A stretch of 24,881 bases of DNA, taken from Apostichopus californicus. Lineage: Eukaryota > Echinodermata > Holothuroidea > Aspidochirotida > Stichopodidae. Shown here one piece after another: positions 1-12,848 of this stretch. The notes beneath the pieces are model-generated. The model was not told the origin of the DNA and made no database searches. It saw only the letters and a program-made list of their open reading frames with translations. Location: NCBI GenBank assembly GCA_020650975.1, contig JAIPMN010019861.1, forward strand, positions 2,273 to 27,153, in the 5' to 3' direction. The position numbers and the translations under genes are program-made. Positions within the stretch are counted from its first letter, which is position 1, and the number at the start of each line of letters is the position of its first letter.

Positions 1-126
1 CCCCAAATCCGATTAATACCCCTCCCCAAGAAAACGAAACGAGCGTAGAAAGGAATCCTGAGAAAAAAGGAGGGACAAGGAAGCCATAATCATTCATTCT
101 TACGACCAAAAATTAAGAAAAGCGGG

Positions 127-160
127 ACCAGGCCCACTGATCCACCAGGCCCACTGATCC
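127..160. repeat. 17-bp tandem duplication
   Basis: The unit ACCAGGCCCACTGATCC occurs twice in perfect tandem (127-143 and 144-160). Confidence 0.9.
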
Positions 161-3100
161 TCACCCTAAATATGTTCTATATGATTCATAGCACTATTCT
201 TGGAAATATAGTCTGTTGTATCATTCTCTATAAGCACAATCCTGCCAATATATATGTATTTTAGCTGACATATTGCACCTTCAAAGCACAACAGGATCAA
301 AATGAACACATTTGTTTTGGAAATCAAATTTAATAAGATAATTTATATACTGATTGATGTTATTTTTATCTGATATAATAATTTATAAGTTTATGATGAT
401 CATTAATTGTCCCATGCATATTTTAGCATGCTAATCATTACACGGGAGCCGACTCCCCTCCGGCCACACACCACACCCCACACCCCACACCTCACCCTCT
501 TTCCCTTTTCTAAATTTGTTACGCAATGGCTCAAACAATTAGTTCCCTTCCCGTGTTTTCTTCTTCTAGACCCTCAGGACAAGACAAGATGTACTTTTGT
601 CAAAATAAATAAAAATTTGAAGCATTTCATATAAGCACATCTTCGAAGGTAAATAGTAAATATAAAAGGCCCTCCAATCCAGTCCCCCCTATGTCCCCCT
701 CCCCTTCTCCATCTATCTATCTCTCCCTCTCTCTTCCTCTCCACTCCTGATACACTCAGTATACCAATGGGCAAAGAAAGTGAAGCCCCCCTCCCCCCCC
801 CCAAAAAAAAAAATAATAATAATTACAATAAAAAAATGAAGAAGAAAAATTAAGGACAAAAATTAAGAAAAAAAAATAAGAAAAAAGCACGATAAGTATT
901 AATTATCAGATATTCAACTTTTGACTCCAACTTATATCCTTTACATTATTATATTCATATTACTCCCTAGAGGTTTAGGTTTCCTTGAACAAGGACAAGT
1001 TTAGATAAGATAGTTCTCTCCTTCTTTTCTCCTCCGCAAACTTGAAAGAACTTAGCCGTTTTCCATCTGATATTCTTCTTGTCTTTAACTTAAATCATTC
1101 CGTTTCTCTTATATTCATTAATTCATCGTCTATAAATAGTGTCTATATATAGTTCCAGTGTTAGTGAAAACGTAATTAAAAATTTATGTACCCAATACTG
1201 TATCGATTGATGTGTGTTCCCCAATGAGATATTAATTTATTTATTTCCTTTTTACAACATTACAGTAATTAATTATTTTTTATCGCTCGTTTAAACAAAA
1301 CACACACACGCACACACAACACATTGCCTTAGAGATTAAAGCTGCTGTATGGACCGACAGATCGACAAGTTATATATAGAAGAAGGTTGGCATTAAACAT
1401 GTCACCGTAAACTTGGTAGAACAATAACTTTGTATGTTTTTAATGACACCAATTAGTGAACACACATGGTTGTTAAAATGAAGGCTTTTACGGCAAACGT
1501 AAGACATAAAAAAAACACGGTAAGAGGTTGATTTCAATGTCAGTAAGACAAGATCAAAGTATACCATATTTAAGTTTATACAATAGATAGCTTTGTCATG
1601 AGCAACTTCCCAAAGCTGCTAAGAAAGAATTCTTGTTCCATTTGGAAGATCATATAGTTTAACTACCGTACATATCTAGGGACTGTCATTTTGTAAATCT
1701 GTGATGTCACAATGCCACCAGGATGTGAAAAACAATGAAGAAACCTGCTAAGAGAATTCTATAGCATTTGTTACATTCATTATAATCATGTATATTGGCG
1801 TAGCTATATCTTGTAACCAATAGTGATAGGGGAGGGCCTAACCGGGTGGTATTCTGTGACGCCTTCGAAATCGAATCACATCGACTATTTTGTTACGGTA
1901 TAATTTTTTTCTGCTTCTTTTAAACGAGTTTCAGGTTAGTGATTAAGTAGATTTATTTCTTTCTTTTTTTCACCTTCAGTAAGTGTTTAAAAACATATTC
2001 CATATCCCTGCTAGAATCCATATTAATAGTCTGTAAATAATTGCTGGAAAAAAAACAACCATTGGAGATGGACGAACAACGCTCTTTATTCGTGTTATTT
2101 GTACCCTGTTTTTTATGGACTTTATATTTTATTCTGTCTCATGCACAGAGAGTTACAGAACAACACACGTTGGCTTTTTCTTTGACCAGACTGGACGATA
2201 GCCTAGGTTGTCCTTGGTGAATACTATACCAAGGATTTATTAACATCTGAAGTACCTATTTTGCCAACGGCTCAGCAACAACTTTCTGCGAAAAAAGGGA
2301 AGTCTTTTTTCCCTTCCTTCTGGTTTTGTTTGTTTGTTCCGTGTTAAATGCATTTATTTGTGGCCAGTATAGTATTTTCCAGTTCGATATATTACATGAA
2401 GGCCACCTCTGACCGTTGGGTACACTTATCTTTGAACAAGCCCGAGTACAACCTAAAACTAACTTTATATCCCCTCACCAATACAGACGCGTTTTCATGG
2501 TTGTTTTTGTTAACATATATAACACAAAAATATGTTCGTTCCTGGAACGTTTTGGGATAAAAGATTCAAGTGGTTTAGCCATGGGGAATATTTAGTTGAA
2601 ATGAGCTGTTTATTCACAACCATGTTCGTATATTAATATAGAAGCATTGCCTCTTGTTCGGAATTTTTAAAGAGCTAGTGATCTACTCGTAGTGATGTGA
2701 TTAACAAACCGGATCTGATGAGACCCAGTGAGGGGGAGGGGGGGGGGCAGAGGGACTCATACTATGAAATGGCGTTCGCTTCAAATATAGCAAGAGATTA
2801 TTTCGAAGTAAAAAGTAATGTCACAAATATGATTTGGGGGGGGGTGTTCGGAGATAAAAGCGAGGGAAGGGGGGGGGGGAGAGGATAATGTCCTACACTG
2901 ACAATTTTCAACATTCAAGACAGGAAATTTGGAAGAGCGAAATTATTTACTTTCATTTTCACACATGTTGTACGTTATATACTGAGGTGTGTAAGACTTC
3001 CAACCTTAGCATATACATATACGCTTTTTCTTGTCACTACAATTTAAACTGTAAATATGTTTTAATTTCAAATATGTTTAGTACTTCTTTCTCTGTTTGT

Positions 3101-4660
3101 CTGTGTCTATTTCTTTGTTATACATTTCCACTTTTCACACGTATTGTAAATACAAAGATATATGTAAGACTTCAAAACTAAGTCCATAAGTCGAGTTTTC
3201 TGTCACTGCAGAAATTTAAGGCGTAAAAAATGCTATACTTTTCATAAAGTCCGTTTTAATTTAAAACTTCTATCGTTTTCTTTATTTTTCTGCCTTTGTC
3301 TATTTGTTTTTACTCTTCTACTATTAAAGTTAAAATGTCTGATTTAGCAACTTACCAACTATCGATTATGATTACAACCTCTCTTACGTCATCGACTACG
3401 TCCGAATGAATCTCACTTTAAGTTAAAGTAAACGTCTGTCTTTTATTATAGTTAAATATTTCGTGAAAATGCAGTGGGTCTTTAAACCTCCCCCCTTGAA
3501 ATCACGGATGGGAAAGATGCTAATAGCATCACTTTCAGTATGCTTCAGACACACAATAATACGGGGAACCTCTCTATAGTATCACCGTGGGCATTACTGT
3601 AACATGGAAATTTAGATCTCTGGAACCGCTTTCTCTGTGTCAAGGTCAAAGTCACATCGATCTACGAGGCACACGAAGGGCGGATTTCAAATGCACTTTT
3701 TTCTTGATGACGTAGACATTGCATGGAAATTTGAAATTGATAAATGTTATTACGAAAAAGAAAAGAAAAAACAGATAAGAGCATGAAAAGTAAGTGTACA
3801 TTGGAAGGAAATAAATCAAAAGCTTATTATGTTTGTTAAAAAGACAGCAATCATAAGATGCTTTGAAAAGATGAGTAATTAATTTATACAGTGTTTGCTA
3901 ATGTTTTTGTATATTTTTGTGGATTACCTTAAGTTGCTAATTTAGGACATCAATTTATGTTTCGATAAATTTTGGTATGGGAAGTGTCATTTTCAGGTCA
4001 AATCACTTCTTATGTAAATTATTGACTGCTGGTGTGTGTGTGAGCGGGGAGGGGGGGGGGGTGATTTTGATCCAATTTTCGACGGTATTCGATAACGATA
4101 TCATAATCAAAATAACATGTCATTATTCTCATTATCAAACTTCATTTCAATTGATGAAGTAAAAACAAGTGTTGTATTCTCTATTACTTACCTAATATTT
4201 ATTTCTTGCTCAACTTCTTTGCTCAACCAACAGCTAGCTTAGACGTCCCTGCCTGCAAACCTGGTAAGATTATAACCACAAGCCAGAAAGACACAACCAT
4301 GTTTTGGTCAAAAAATTTCAAAGAAATAACTTCATTCTAATCGACTGTTAAAGTTCTTTCTTAAATTATAATTCGGTTGAAATTTGAGTTTATTCATATG
4401 TAAGAAAATCTCGTCACTTCACGGAAATAATAAAGTTATGAGACCTATAGAGAGCAGTAACGTGCACGCGCGTTACAGGGGTGATGGCGTTGGTGGTGGG
4501 GTGGGGGGTGGGGATGGGGGAGTCAGGATCTATATCCCACCGATTGGTTTAGGTAAAGGGCATGGTCCTTAATTGAATGGAGTCCTTGGCCTCCGGTAGT
4601 GGTTTCCCCACCGAATGTTTCTGCCGAGCCGACGGTGGGGGTTGAGGAATGTTATGACTA

Positions 4661-4699
4661 CTGCCCCCCCCCCTCCCTCCTTCCTTGTCTACGCCACTG
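4661..4699 (-). mobile_element. hAT-like transposon end fragment
   Basis: Read on the minus strand, it starts CAGTGGCGTAGACAAGG and continues into a G-rich tract. CAGTGGCGTAG followed by poly-G is a recurrent terminus of non-autonomous hAT-type elements in invertebrates, from general knowledge. I could not find the opposite end or a target duplication, so only this end is annotated. Confidence 0.4.
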
Positions 4700-4956
4700 A
4701 TTCATAGTGAGTTATCATTAATTACAAGAAACCGTCTATGTCAGTCGTACTAGAAGACAGCTCCCAATCACAGAATCTACCTGGTAATTCCGAGGCCTTG
4801 AAATCAAATCTGGTGAATTTATATTCTAAGTTGTCCCTTAATCCAGCTATAACGAATTCTCTAAACTTAGTTGAAGATTTCCACAAAAATAAAGGTTTTT
4901 AAAAGAATTCTTTCCAATGGGAGGGAAGTGTTGAGGATTCTTATTGAACAACAAAA

Positions 4957-4998
4957 GAAGAAGAAGAAGAAGGAGATAAAGAAGAAGATAAAGGACAA
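4957..4998 (+). repeat. GAA-rich purine microsatellite
   Basis: AAGAAGAAGAAGAAGG followed by repeated GATAAAGAA; all-purine simple sequence. Confidence 0.8.
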
Positions 4999-5664
4999 AA
5001 GATTCTTTGATAACATCGACTTATGATATCTAATTGTTGTACTCATTGAAGAGTCCTTGCTGGTAACCCACGAAAGGTAAGAGGGCCACCAACTGGCACT
5101 CTAGAGGGTATAGTACCACAAAAGAGGGGGGATTAGTTGGATAATGGAGGGGATATCGGCCGTATAAAGAGGTACCACTTAGGTAAGATGCGGGTATTAG
5201 TAGGTCTTTCAAGGGACAAATTAACAGTGCTTTTTTTATTGAGAAGAAGGAGGCGAAAAAAGGTAGGATTTACTTGTCATTTGATGAAGCCTTTACCAAG
5301 GTAGTTAAACAAGCGTCTCGTTTTATTAACCAAATCAAAATCTTTTTCTGTCATAGTTTTTGTGTCGCTTTTTTAATTGATTGTTTTATTTTCGCTGTGA
5401 AGACATCTCACCTCAACTTCTTTTACAGTTTAATCCCGCCTTGTCAAGAGTTGATTGGAAGAGTATAGAATGGCTCACAGCATCTAGCCTTGAAGATAAA
5501 TGAATTTTGTCTAAACCAAACACGTTAAATTGAAAGTTTACTTTCACACCTGTGACGTGGCTCATTCCCTGTTGGTTCATTTCGCGAACACTAAAAGTGT
5601 TATTTGTGTCGTAACCAGGACTAGTCTGGTAGAAAATGTCTGTCTGTGATTCGTCCATCTTCTA

Positions 5665-5695
5665 GTTTGTTTGTTTGTTTGTTTGTTTGTTTGTC
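5665..5695 (+). repeat. (TTTG)n microsatellite
   Basis: About seven uninterrupted GTTT units. Confidence 0.95.
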
Positions 5696-5844
5696 TACTA
5701 TCATCCTTGAATGACCAGTTCTTGTCACGTTTTAATCGTATCTCTTGCTAAACTCATGTAAATTTCTATATTGCGTGAGCTCCACAAGTCCCTCCCTTCC
5801 TCCACCCCTCCCTCCCTCCCTCCCACCCTCCCCTTCCACTCGTA

Positions 5845-6231
5845 TGGAAAGCCGTTTCAACATTTAATCCGGAATTTTAGATATCAGAACTTGTTGTGGT
5901 TATTTCAGATAACTAATTCTAATTAAGGTATCTAAAGATGAATAATTCGAGATATTTGAATTAGAATCTCAAATATCTCAATTGGAATTCAGGAATTAGA
6001 GATATCTAAGATTAAATTTCAGACATGGGAATTTAGTTTTTCAGTTATATGAAAGTTTTAAGTCATATATCTGAGAGCCTCTGGTATATCAAGGATAACT
6101 GAAAAGGTTTGTGCAATTATTGGAAGATAGTTTTAAATAAAAATAAGATATCTGAAATGTTATTTCAGATATTTGAAAATAATGGAAAATATCTAAAAAA
6201 TACAGATTACTTATATTGAAACGGATTTCCA
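5845..6231. mobile_element. MITE-like inverted-repeat element, 387 bp, TA-flanked
   Basis: The left end begins TGGAAAGCCGTTTCAA and the right end is TTGAAACGGATTTCCA, its reverse complement with one mismatch. Similarity continues inward more loosely to a shared TTTTAGATAT on each arm. Both ends abut TA (5843-5844 and 6232-6233), as expected of a TA target duplication made by Tc1/mariner-superfamily transposases. There is no transposase frame inside. The interior is rich in AGATATCT/AGATATTTGAA palindromic sub-repeats and could fold into a long imperfect hairpin. Superfamily assignment rests only on TIR and TA. Confidence 0.8.
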
Positions 6232-6233
6232 TA

Positions 6234-7103
6234 TAACAGCCTCGCATAACGATTGATTCTAAATGTAAAGGAATAAACGTGTGCTTGTATATTGTCAGTT
6301 GAAAGAAGGGTCTGAAGTGTTTTCGCGTGATGTGATTTTAAATATTTCCCATTTTCTTGCTTCATTTGGGATGTATACGGTAGACTATGGCATTAATTCT
6401 CTCTTAGATCAATTCTGTCTCTTTTCTATTTGAAATGTTTCTTTCTGATCACTACATGACTTCTTTCGATAATAATTTTTTTTATAAACGTTTAATATAT
6501 ATAATATATATGATTTGAAACTATTGACCACTCCTGCAGTCTGCAGACCAAATGGGTGAAAAAAAGAAACAGTGTTGGTTTTGCATGGCATTCTGTATAA
6601 GTAAGAAAACAACGGAGGACAAATTTCAGACATTTCCAGCTTTATGGAGCGCCAAAAGGACATCATTATTCGATCATTTTAATTGGTTTTGATCTTCATG
6701 CATTGCAATTTTATCGTTACTTTTCTTTGTGAAATCACAGATACCGGCGTGCCGCTGTTTGGATTAGGTCGCGGCCAATTTTCGGTGATTTTTATCACAA
6801 CTATTAATTGTTTTTTGTCAACTGAGATTAACATTGATCAAACAAATACCGACAACCGCGGTCTGTTTGTATTTGTTAGCCAAAAATAGAACATTTAATT
6901 AGAGAGATTCATTAATTCATGATTCCATTTTCATTATCATAATTTCCTTACGTTAATATTTACCGCGTGCATAAAGCTAATTGGATTCTTCCTTATCCTT
7001 TTTATTATGCAAAAGAAAACATGATAATTATATGCGTTATTAAGGGGGATTACTTTATCATTTAGTACCGAAACGTTAGCAAAACAGTGCGAAAACATAA
7101 TGC
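6234..7103. other. No gene seen
   Basis: AT-rich sequence with a TATA-type alternating run near 6490-6515. I see no recognisable gene or structured repeat. Confidence 0.5.
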
Positions 7104-8160
7104 AATGAATGGATGGATGAATGAATGAATAGATGAACAGTGAATGAATGATATCATGAATACATTTATAAATTAATGAATGGATGAAATTAAACAATAT
7201 GACTGAATAAATGAATGGATGATTGCATGAATGGATAAATACATGTATGCATGAATACATGAGTGAATAAATGAATAAATGAATGAATAAATGAATAATG
7301 CTTGTATGCATACATGAATGAATGAATGATGAATGAATGAATGAATAAACCAACCAACGAAACAACGAACGAACGTATACCAACGAACGAACCAACGAAT
7401 AAACGAATGAATGAATGCAAGAATGAATGAATGTATGGAACAAACGAACGAACGAACGAACGAACCAACCAACCAACGAACCAACGAATGAATGAATGAA
7501 AGAATGAATGAATGGAACAAACGAACGAACGAACCAACGAATGAATGAATGAATGGAACAAACGAACGAACCAACGAACCAACGAATGAATGAATGAATG
7601 AATGAATGAATGAAAGAGTGAATGAATGGAACAAACGAACCAACGAATGAAAGAATGAATGAATGAATGAATGGAACAAACGAACCAACCAACCAACGAA
7701 TGAATGAAAGAATGAATGAGTGGAACAAACGAACGAACGAACGAACCAACCAACCAACGAACCAACGAATGAATGAATGAAAGAATGAATGAATGAATGG
7801 AACAAACGAACCAACGAATGAATGAATGAAAGAATGAATGAATGAATGAATGAATTGAACAAACAAACGAACGAACCAACGAATGAATGAATGAATGAAT
7901 GAATGAATGAATGGAACAAACGAACGAACGAACCAACCAACCAACCAACGAACCAACGAATGAATGAATGAAAGAATGAATGAATGAATGGAACAAACGA
8001 ACCAACGAATGAATGAATGAAAGAATGAATGAATGAATGAATGAATGAATGAATGAATTGAACAAACAAACGAACGAACCAACGAATGAATGAATGAATG
8101 AATGAATGAATGGAACAAACGAACGAACGAACCAACCAACCAACCGGACGGACGGACGGA
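7104..8160. repeat. Compound tetranucleotide array (ATGA/CGAA/CCAA), about 1.06 kb
   Basis: The array mixes tetramers TGAA, AGAA, CGAA and CCAA. The left part (7104-7350) is degenerate ATGA/ATAA. From 7350 it forms ordered blocks: a TGAA run, then GGAACAAA, then CGAA repeats, then CCAA repeats. About ten GGAAC and two TTGAAC block starts occur, for example at 7437, 7514, 7555, 7628, 7673, 7722 and 7799. A longer segment around 7765-7945 recurs about 200 bp on, giving a higher-order duplication. It ends in GGAC tetramers (8145-8160). Minus-strand frames of 317 to 410 codons read through it with repeats of HSFIHSF and RWFVGSF, which is a period effect rather than evidence of a gene. Confidence 0.95.
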
Positions 8161-10600
8161 ATTTTGCATTTTCGAAACTGGAACATAAAAAGATAAAGGA
8201 TAAAAGGAAAGAAACGAATTCTCGTTGAATGTCCTCGAAGTAACGCTCAGAAATTAAAAGCTTGGAAGGTTATTCTAAACCGTTGTGAATTTCATTGGTT
8301 CAATTTTCTCTCTAATTTTATTCCTTCTTTTTTGTATTTCCTAATTTCCTATTTTATTTTTCGTTTCGATCACCGTTTATCCATACAATTTGACCGGTGA
8401 GCGGTTCCCTGATTTGACCAGACAGAAAGTTATATCTTGACCTTATAGGTGGTATAACTCTACTCCCAAAATATCCAGAGGTCGTTAAAGTGTTGATAAG
8501 ATTTCATACAGGCAATATATACTATGAAGTCAATTAAACTAGAATTTTCATACCTTGAAATTATCTCTAAGAGTCAAAACAAGAATATTTTTTTTCTCTC
8601 CTCATAAAAAATAAAACACAACGTTCTGTGCGGCCACTCATTTCTCTTGATAACTGTATCGTAAAATTGGAAACAAATGGATAATTTAAATCTGAAAGAC
8701 ATTTACCACCTACGAAGTTTATTAATATTTGCGTATATCTGATGGGATAAAAATTAGGTATTGACTGAACACTTTTTGAAAGTATTCCTATCTAGTTTGT
8801 TACGGACGTTAACAACAGGTGATATCAGTAGTTTATATCTATCGGATAAAAAGGAATGGATTCTGAAAATTCGGATTTTAGTATTCTATCGAGAAGACTC
8901 TTGAAAGAACAGGAATGTAGAATCAAATTTGACAGAGAAGTAGAGTGTTATTTGACTTCAATTATAATGTTGACGATTTTAATCTCGAAACGTTCGAAAA
9001 ACATGTATTTTTCATAACAAACACCATAAAATGATCTGACTCCACGATATTTCAATGTTCCTTATTCACTGTAGCATTGAATACTTGAACAAATCTAAAT
9101 ATGATTTCATTGATCCAAATGTGCTTGAACATTTAATGGGTTTCTTTATTTATAACAATGTTTATTTCCTGTAATACCGATGGGCCTCGCAAATATTAAA
9201 TCCAATAATATTATATATATTCTTAACATGATTTAATACTAGCCTTGATATACGTCTAATGACTGTTTACGTTTAGTTTGAAAAAAGGGAAGAAAAATGA
9301 AGAGAAAGTAAAGCGTTTCACCTCCTTAAATTGTGACAATATATGGCCTAAAGAATTAACAGTATGGCAGCTCCCCACCCCCACCCACACCCACACCCCC
9401 ATTCCACCTCCACCCCGTCTTCATGACAGAACATTTAAATACTTATTTTTTCCAAACGGGAGCAACAATTTCCGTAGCTATTTGGGAAAGTTGTTCATCC
9501 CAAAAAAGTTCCAAACAAACATGAGCTAAAGATAATTGTTCTGTTTGCTCTCAAAGAGCATTCAAATAATATTATTTCTTTTTATTATATAACATTGATT
9601 CATGACATTATTATTTATAAATTATACGAGTTGTTGCACGAACTAAAACTTAAAAAAATGTATATCTCATCACCGACCATGATTCAGGGAAACTCCCAAT
9701 GCTAATCACGAAGTTGCTTTTAACTCCATGTTAACTGAGCTTTTAATGTTATGCGTACGTGTTTGAAAGCCTATTTCGTGAATCACTCTAATTAAATTTC
9801 GTCCAGCATCTCTCTTTCATATGTTTTTTTTTTTCTTGTAGAGAACGGAAATTGGGAGAAGAAAACAGAAAGAAAGAAAAAAGAATAAGAAAGAATATAT
9901 TCCAGGCGTAATTTGTTCGATTGGCCTTCAGCCTAAAGTCATCTTATATTCTTAAATTCCACTGAGATGTTAAATGATGTACGTGTACGAGCATCTTGTG
10001 TTTTCTGGTTTGTGTTTTTATCTTGTTTTTTTTTTCTCTTCTAATATATATTTTTCTTCTTGCTCAGTTTGACTGTAAATAGATCAAAATGTAGCCAAAC
10101 ATAGGCCGATAATAAGAGAGGAATGGTGCTAAGAGAAGTGCCGAATGTCGCCCTAGGATGAAGCAGGGTGATAGGACGCACGAGGTTCACTGGAGGTCAC
10201 GACTTAAAGGAGCTTTACAAACCTGTAAATATTTGAGCAAACTTTTTATCTTTTTTTTTTATACTAAACTTTGTGATATAAAAGTTGTTAATCCTTTTCT
10301 CTGCTTTAAAATTAGGGCCTACTCCCATATATTTTAAGAAGTTATAAAAGGTGGTGAAAAGTATTTACGTACTAATTTTTTTTTCTTTTCTTTCATTTAA
10401 CATTTACCGACTCGTGCAATGTATATACTATGAGCATATATGTTCACATCTACAGGCTAAGGAGAGTTGTATGACAAAGGGAGCCAAAAGAGACTCGTCA
10501 TTGTGCCATTTTTTTTATCATTTTTATCATTCTAGTATGAGTCGCCGGAAGTACCAAAAAAAAAGGGGAAAAATCAAAATGCCACGAGAGTGTTACCAGA
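8161..10600. other. No gene seen
   Basis: AT-rich unique-looking DNA. It includes a C-rich CACACCC-type run at 9370-9418, a purine run at 9845-9895 and T homopolymers near 9820, 10025 and 10250. No frame carries a recognisable domain. Confidence 0.5.
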
Positions 10601-10775
10601 ATACATAAGGCGTTTGTTGAAGGCCATTCGAAAGACCTAAGGACACATTCGACGCGGTATCTTCGCAAGCGTTTTGCTATTTCTAGCGGAAACGTATCCA
10701 GTGAAACAAACGTACCTTGACACACCACCGAGCGGTCAAGTACCTCTTCATGACGTCATTCGACGTCGTCAGTTG
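10601..10775. promoter_or_regulatory. CpG-rich patch with a perfect CRE palindrome
   Basis: About 16 CpG dinucleotides fall within some 165 bp, unlike the AT-rich surroundings. TGACGTCA, the full CREB/ATF palindrome, is at 10751-10758, followed by CGACGTCGTC. No TATA box or start exon can be tied to it. It may be a regulatory element, or a young or GC-rich insertion. Confidence 0.3.
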
Positions 10776-12836
10776 GAAGTCTGATTGTTTTTTGGTTTTT
10801 TTTACTTCCCTTTTGGAAAAATTCAAGATTGCGATAGAAAAGTTTGGTTTCCTTTAACAAGAAACCGTAATAGGGATATTGGACAGGTTGTTATCAAAAT
10901 GAGACAGACAAAATGGCTGAATGTCAAGTGTAAACGGATTAACGTGATAACAATTAACCATCCGTAATGAAAACACATGAAATATGAGGCAACCTGCTTG
11001 TAAACTCTTCCCATATTTTATTCTAGGGTGTGCGATCAATTGAGGGCCATAATGGATTCTGTCCCGTCATGATACGTTACCGAGGCTAACACAGATACAT
11101 CGCCTTACAACCGTTAGTTTCTCGAGTCAAACCCACCAGCAAACGAAATACTCCTGACCCATTCAAATTTGCCGCTGCAACGGAGGCATCCGTGAATTTG
11201 GTATATCTGCTTTGCTCATAATAATTGGGAAATAGTGTTTTTTCTTCCTGTTATTCCACTCTTTTCGAAACAGGTGCTTATCATACGCTGAGGTACACTC
11301 TAGTCTGTTGGATGGGGACGTTAAGTGACGGTCCCGGGAGCAAGCCTGGCTGGTAATTTTCTGAACACTCATCGAAACGAGTATAGACTTGTTTGTAAGC
11401 CGGTGTTCATCCATGATCATCATGTATACACACATGATTTTAAATGAGCATCTATCGGCTTCCTTACCCTTGAGAAATACTAAACTCAACTCAACTGAAC
11501 TAACCTTACCCGTCGGTAAACTTATAGCGATGTTCAAGGTTAAAGATGTAAAAATGAAGACAATTTTAGGCAAAGCTTAGGTTACCACGGATTGCGTGAC
11601 GTTGGCTTTTGTTATTAAGTATTTATTAATTACTGAGCGTTTGGCTAGATTTTGGTGCTTTAAAGTAATAATAAAAAAAAAAATCTTATCCGAAATAATG
11701 TGTTTTGTATTTCATCCTGATAATGAATATCAGCGAAAGCCAACATATACAAGTCATTTGAAATTAGATTTTCAGACATGGAGTCCAATAAATTCGCTGT
11801 TAAACGCTGAATATCCAGCAGATAAAACAGTTATACCAGTGGCGAATCCAAGGGAGGGGCCCGGACGCTAGAGGAGGGCGGGCGGGCGTCCCTTTCATAC
11901 CCCCCCCCCATTGGCAGTCCTTTATGTAATTATTGCGGCTGAGAATTTGCTCACTTGTCTTATAGAAAAGACAACACGTAGTAACGGTTACACTCTCGGG
12001 TCAAAGGTGAAACGGTATTTTTTTTTTTTTTGTGTTACTTTGATAAATCCCACAATGGTTATAAAACGGTATCAGAGGTATTCGTAAAGACGTTACTTGT
12101 CAACACGAAGGGGCCTTGCCACTAAATATACACACTCTACAAATACACATTATGATCGAAAAAATAACATAAAATAGAAGTTTATGATCCATTGGTAACG
12201 ATAGACTTGGAGAAAAGTAATAAATTATCACCTCATTTTACAACCAATTGAAACGATTCGGTTACCAACCAACGATCACTATAGGAGTTTGACCGAGAGA
12301 GACAACAAAATGGAGAACCTCCGAGAAAAATAATCTTATATGATATAACTGTTTGAGGAGGAAGGAGAGAGGACATCCCATATGTGGTGATGCACTTAAA
12401 AGCTATATCCTGCATGGGGGTTGTCTGTAACACTATGACTAGGCCCGACATTCGGCAAGGAAGGGGGGGGGGGTGAATGCATGGTTCCCCAATCATTTTC
12501 ACATCAATAATGATGAGCCGAGCTTTGGTGACACCATAGGCGGCAATTTCAACACAACTGAACAGTGAAGGACTCCTGCCCCCGCCCCGCCACCCCAACT
12601 GAACAGTGAATAGACCCCTATCCCTCCCCCACCAATCACAAATGTACAATGAGGGACTTTCCAGGGAAGACTGACGTGGGGTGTCGGTCATTTAAGCAAT
12701 GGGGTTATAATGATAGGGCATATATGGGCGGGAGGTACACTATAGTATTGTCACTAAGAAATGAAAAAGAAAAATGAAACCATTCTAGAAAACGCTCAAC
12801 ATCAAACGTTACCAATCTTACGAGGAGTGTTACTAA
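10776..12836. other. No gene seen; short unassigned frames
   Basis: Minus frames of 136 codons (11163-11573) and 152 codons (12233-12691) occur, but neither shows a recognisable domain; the second reads through a poly-C/poly-G tract. A transposon end lies at 11836-11925. Confidence 0.45.
11836..11925 (+). mobile_element. hAT-like transposon end fragment, GC-rich
   Basis: Begins CCAGTGGCGAATCCAAGG, continues through GGGGCCCGG and GGGCGGGCGGGCG and ends in a C run. This resembles the widespread CAGTGGCGGATCC plus poly-G repeat terminus of invertebrate genomes. The other end is not found. Confidence 0.4.
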
Positions 12837-12848
12837 NNNNNNNNNNNN
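12837..12848. other. Assembly gap of 12 N
   Basis: Twelve consecutive N bases. The gap lies at the edge of the dispersed repeat at 12849-13172, which suggests that repeat ambiguity or homopolymers defeated the assembly here. Confidence 0.99.

Larger units (their letters stand above)
1..5842. other. Gene-poor AT-rich region with low-complexity tracts
   Basis: I recognise no gene here. Contents include a 17-bp direct duplication at 127-160, a C/A-rich run at 464-496, C and A homopolymers at 786-835, a CA repeat near 1300-1320, G-rich runs at 2730-2750, 2836-2845, 2868-2882, 4047-4062 and 4484-4522, a GAA/GATAAA purine tract at 4957-4998, and a C/T-rich tract at 5790-5838. Short open frames are scattered, without recognisable domains. 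Confidence 0.6.

Noticed and set aside
6937..8186. Three long overlapping minus-strand frames (up to 410 codons)
   Set aside because: They translate a tetranucleotide array; the open frames follow from the repeat period and encode only HSFIHSF/RWFVGSF repeats.
11163..11573. 136-codon minus-strand frame
   Set aside because: The composition is plausible but no motif or family is recognised, and the opposite strand is also open over part of it.
12233..12691. 152-codon minus-strand frame
   Set aside because: It crosses poly-C/poly-G runs, has no recognisable domain and no supporting splice or promoter context.
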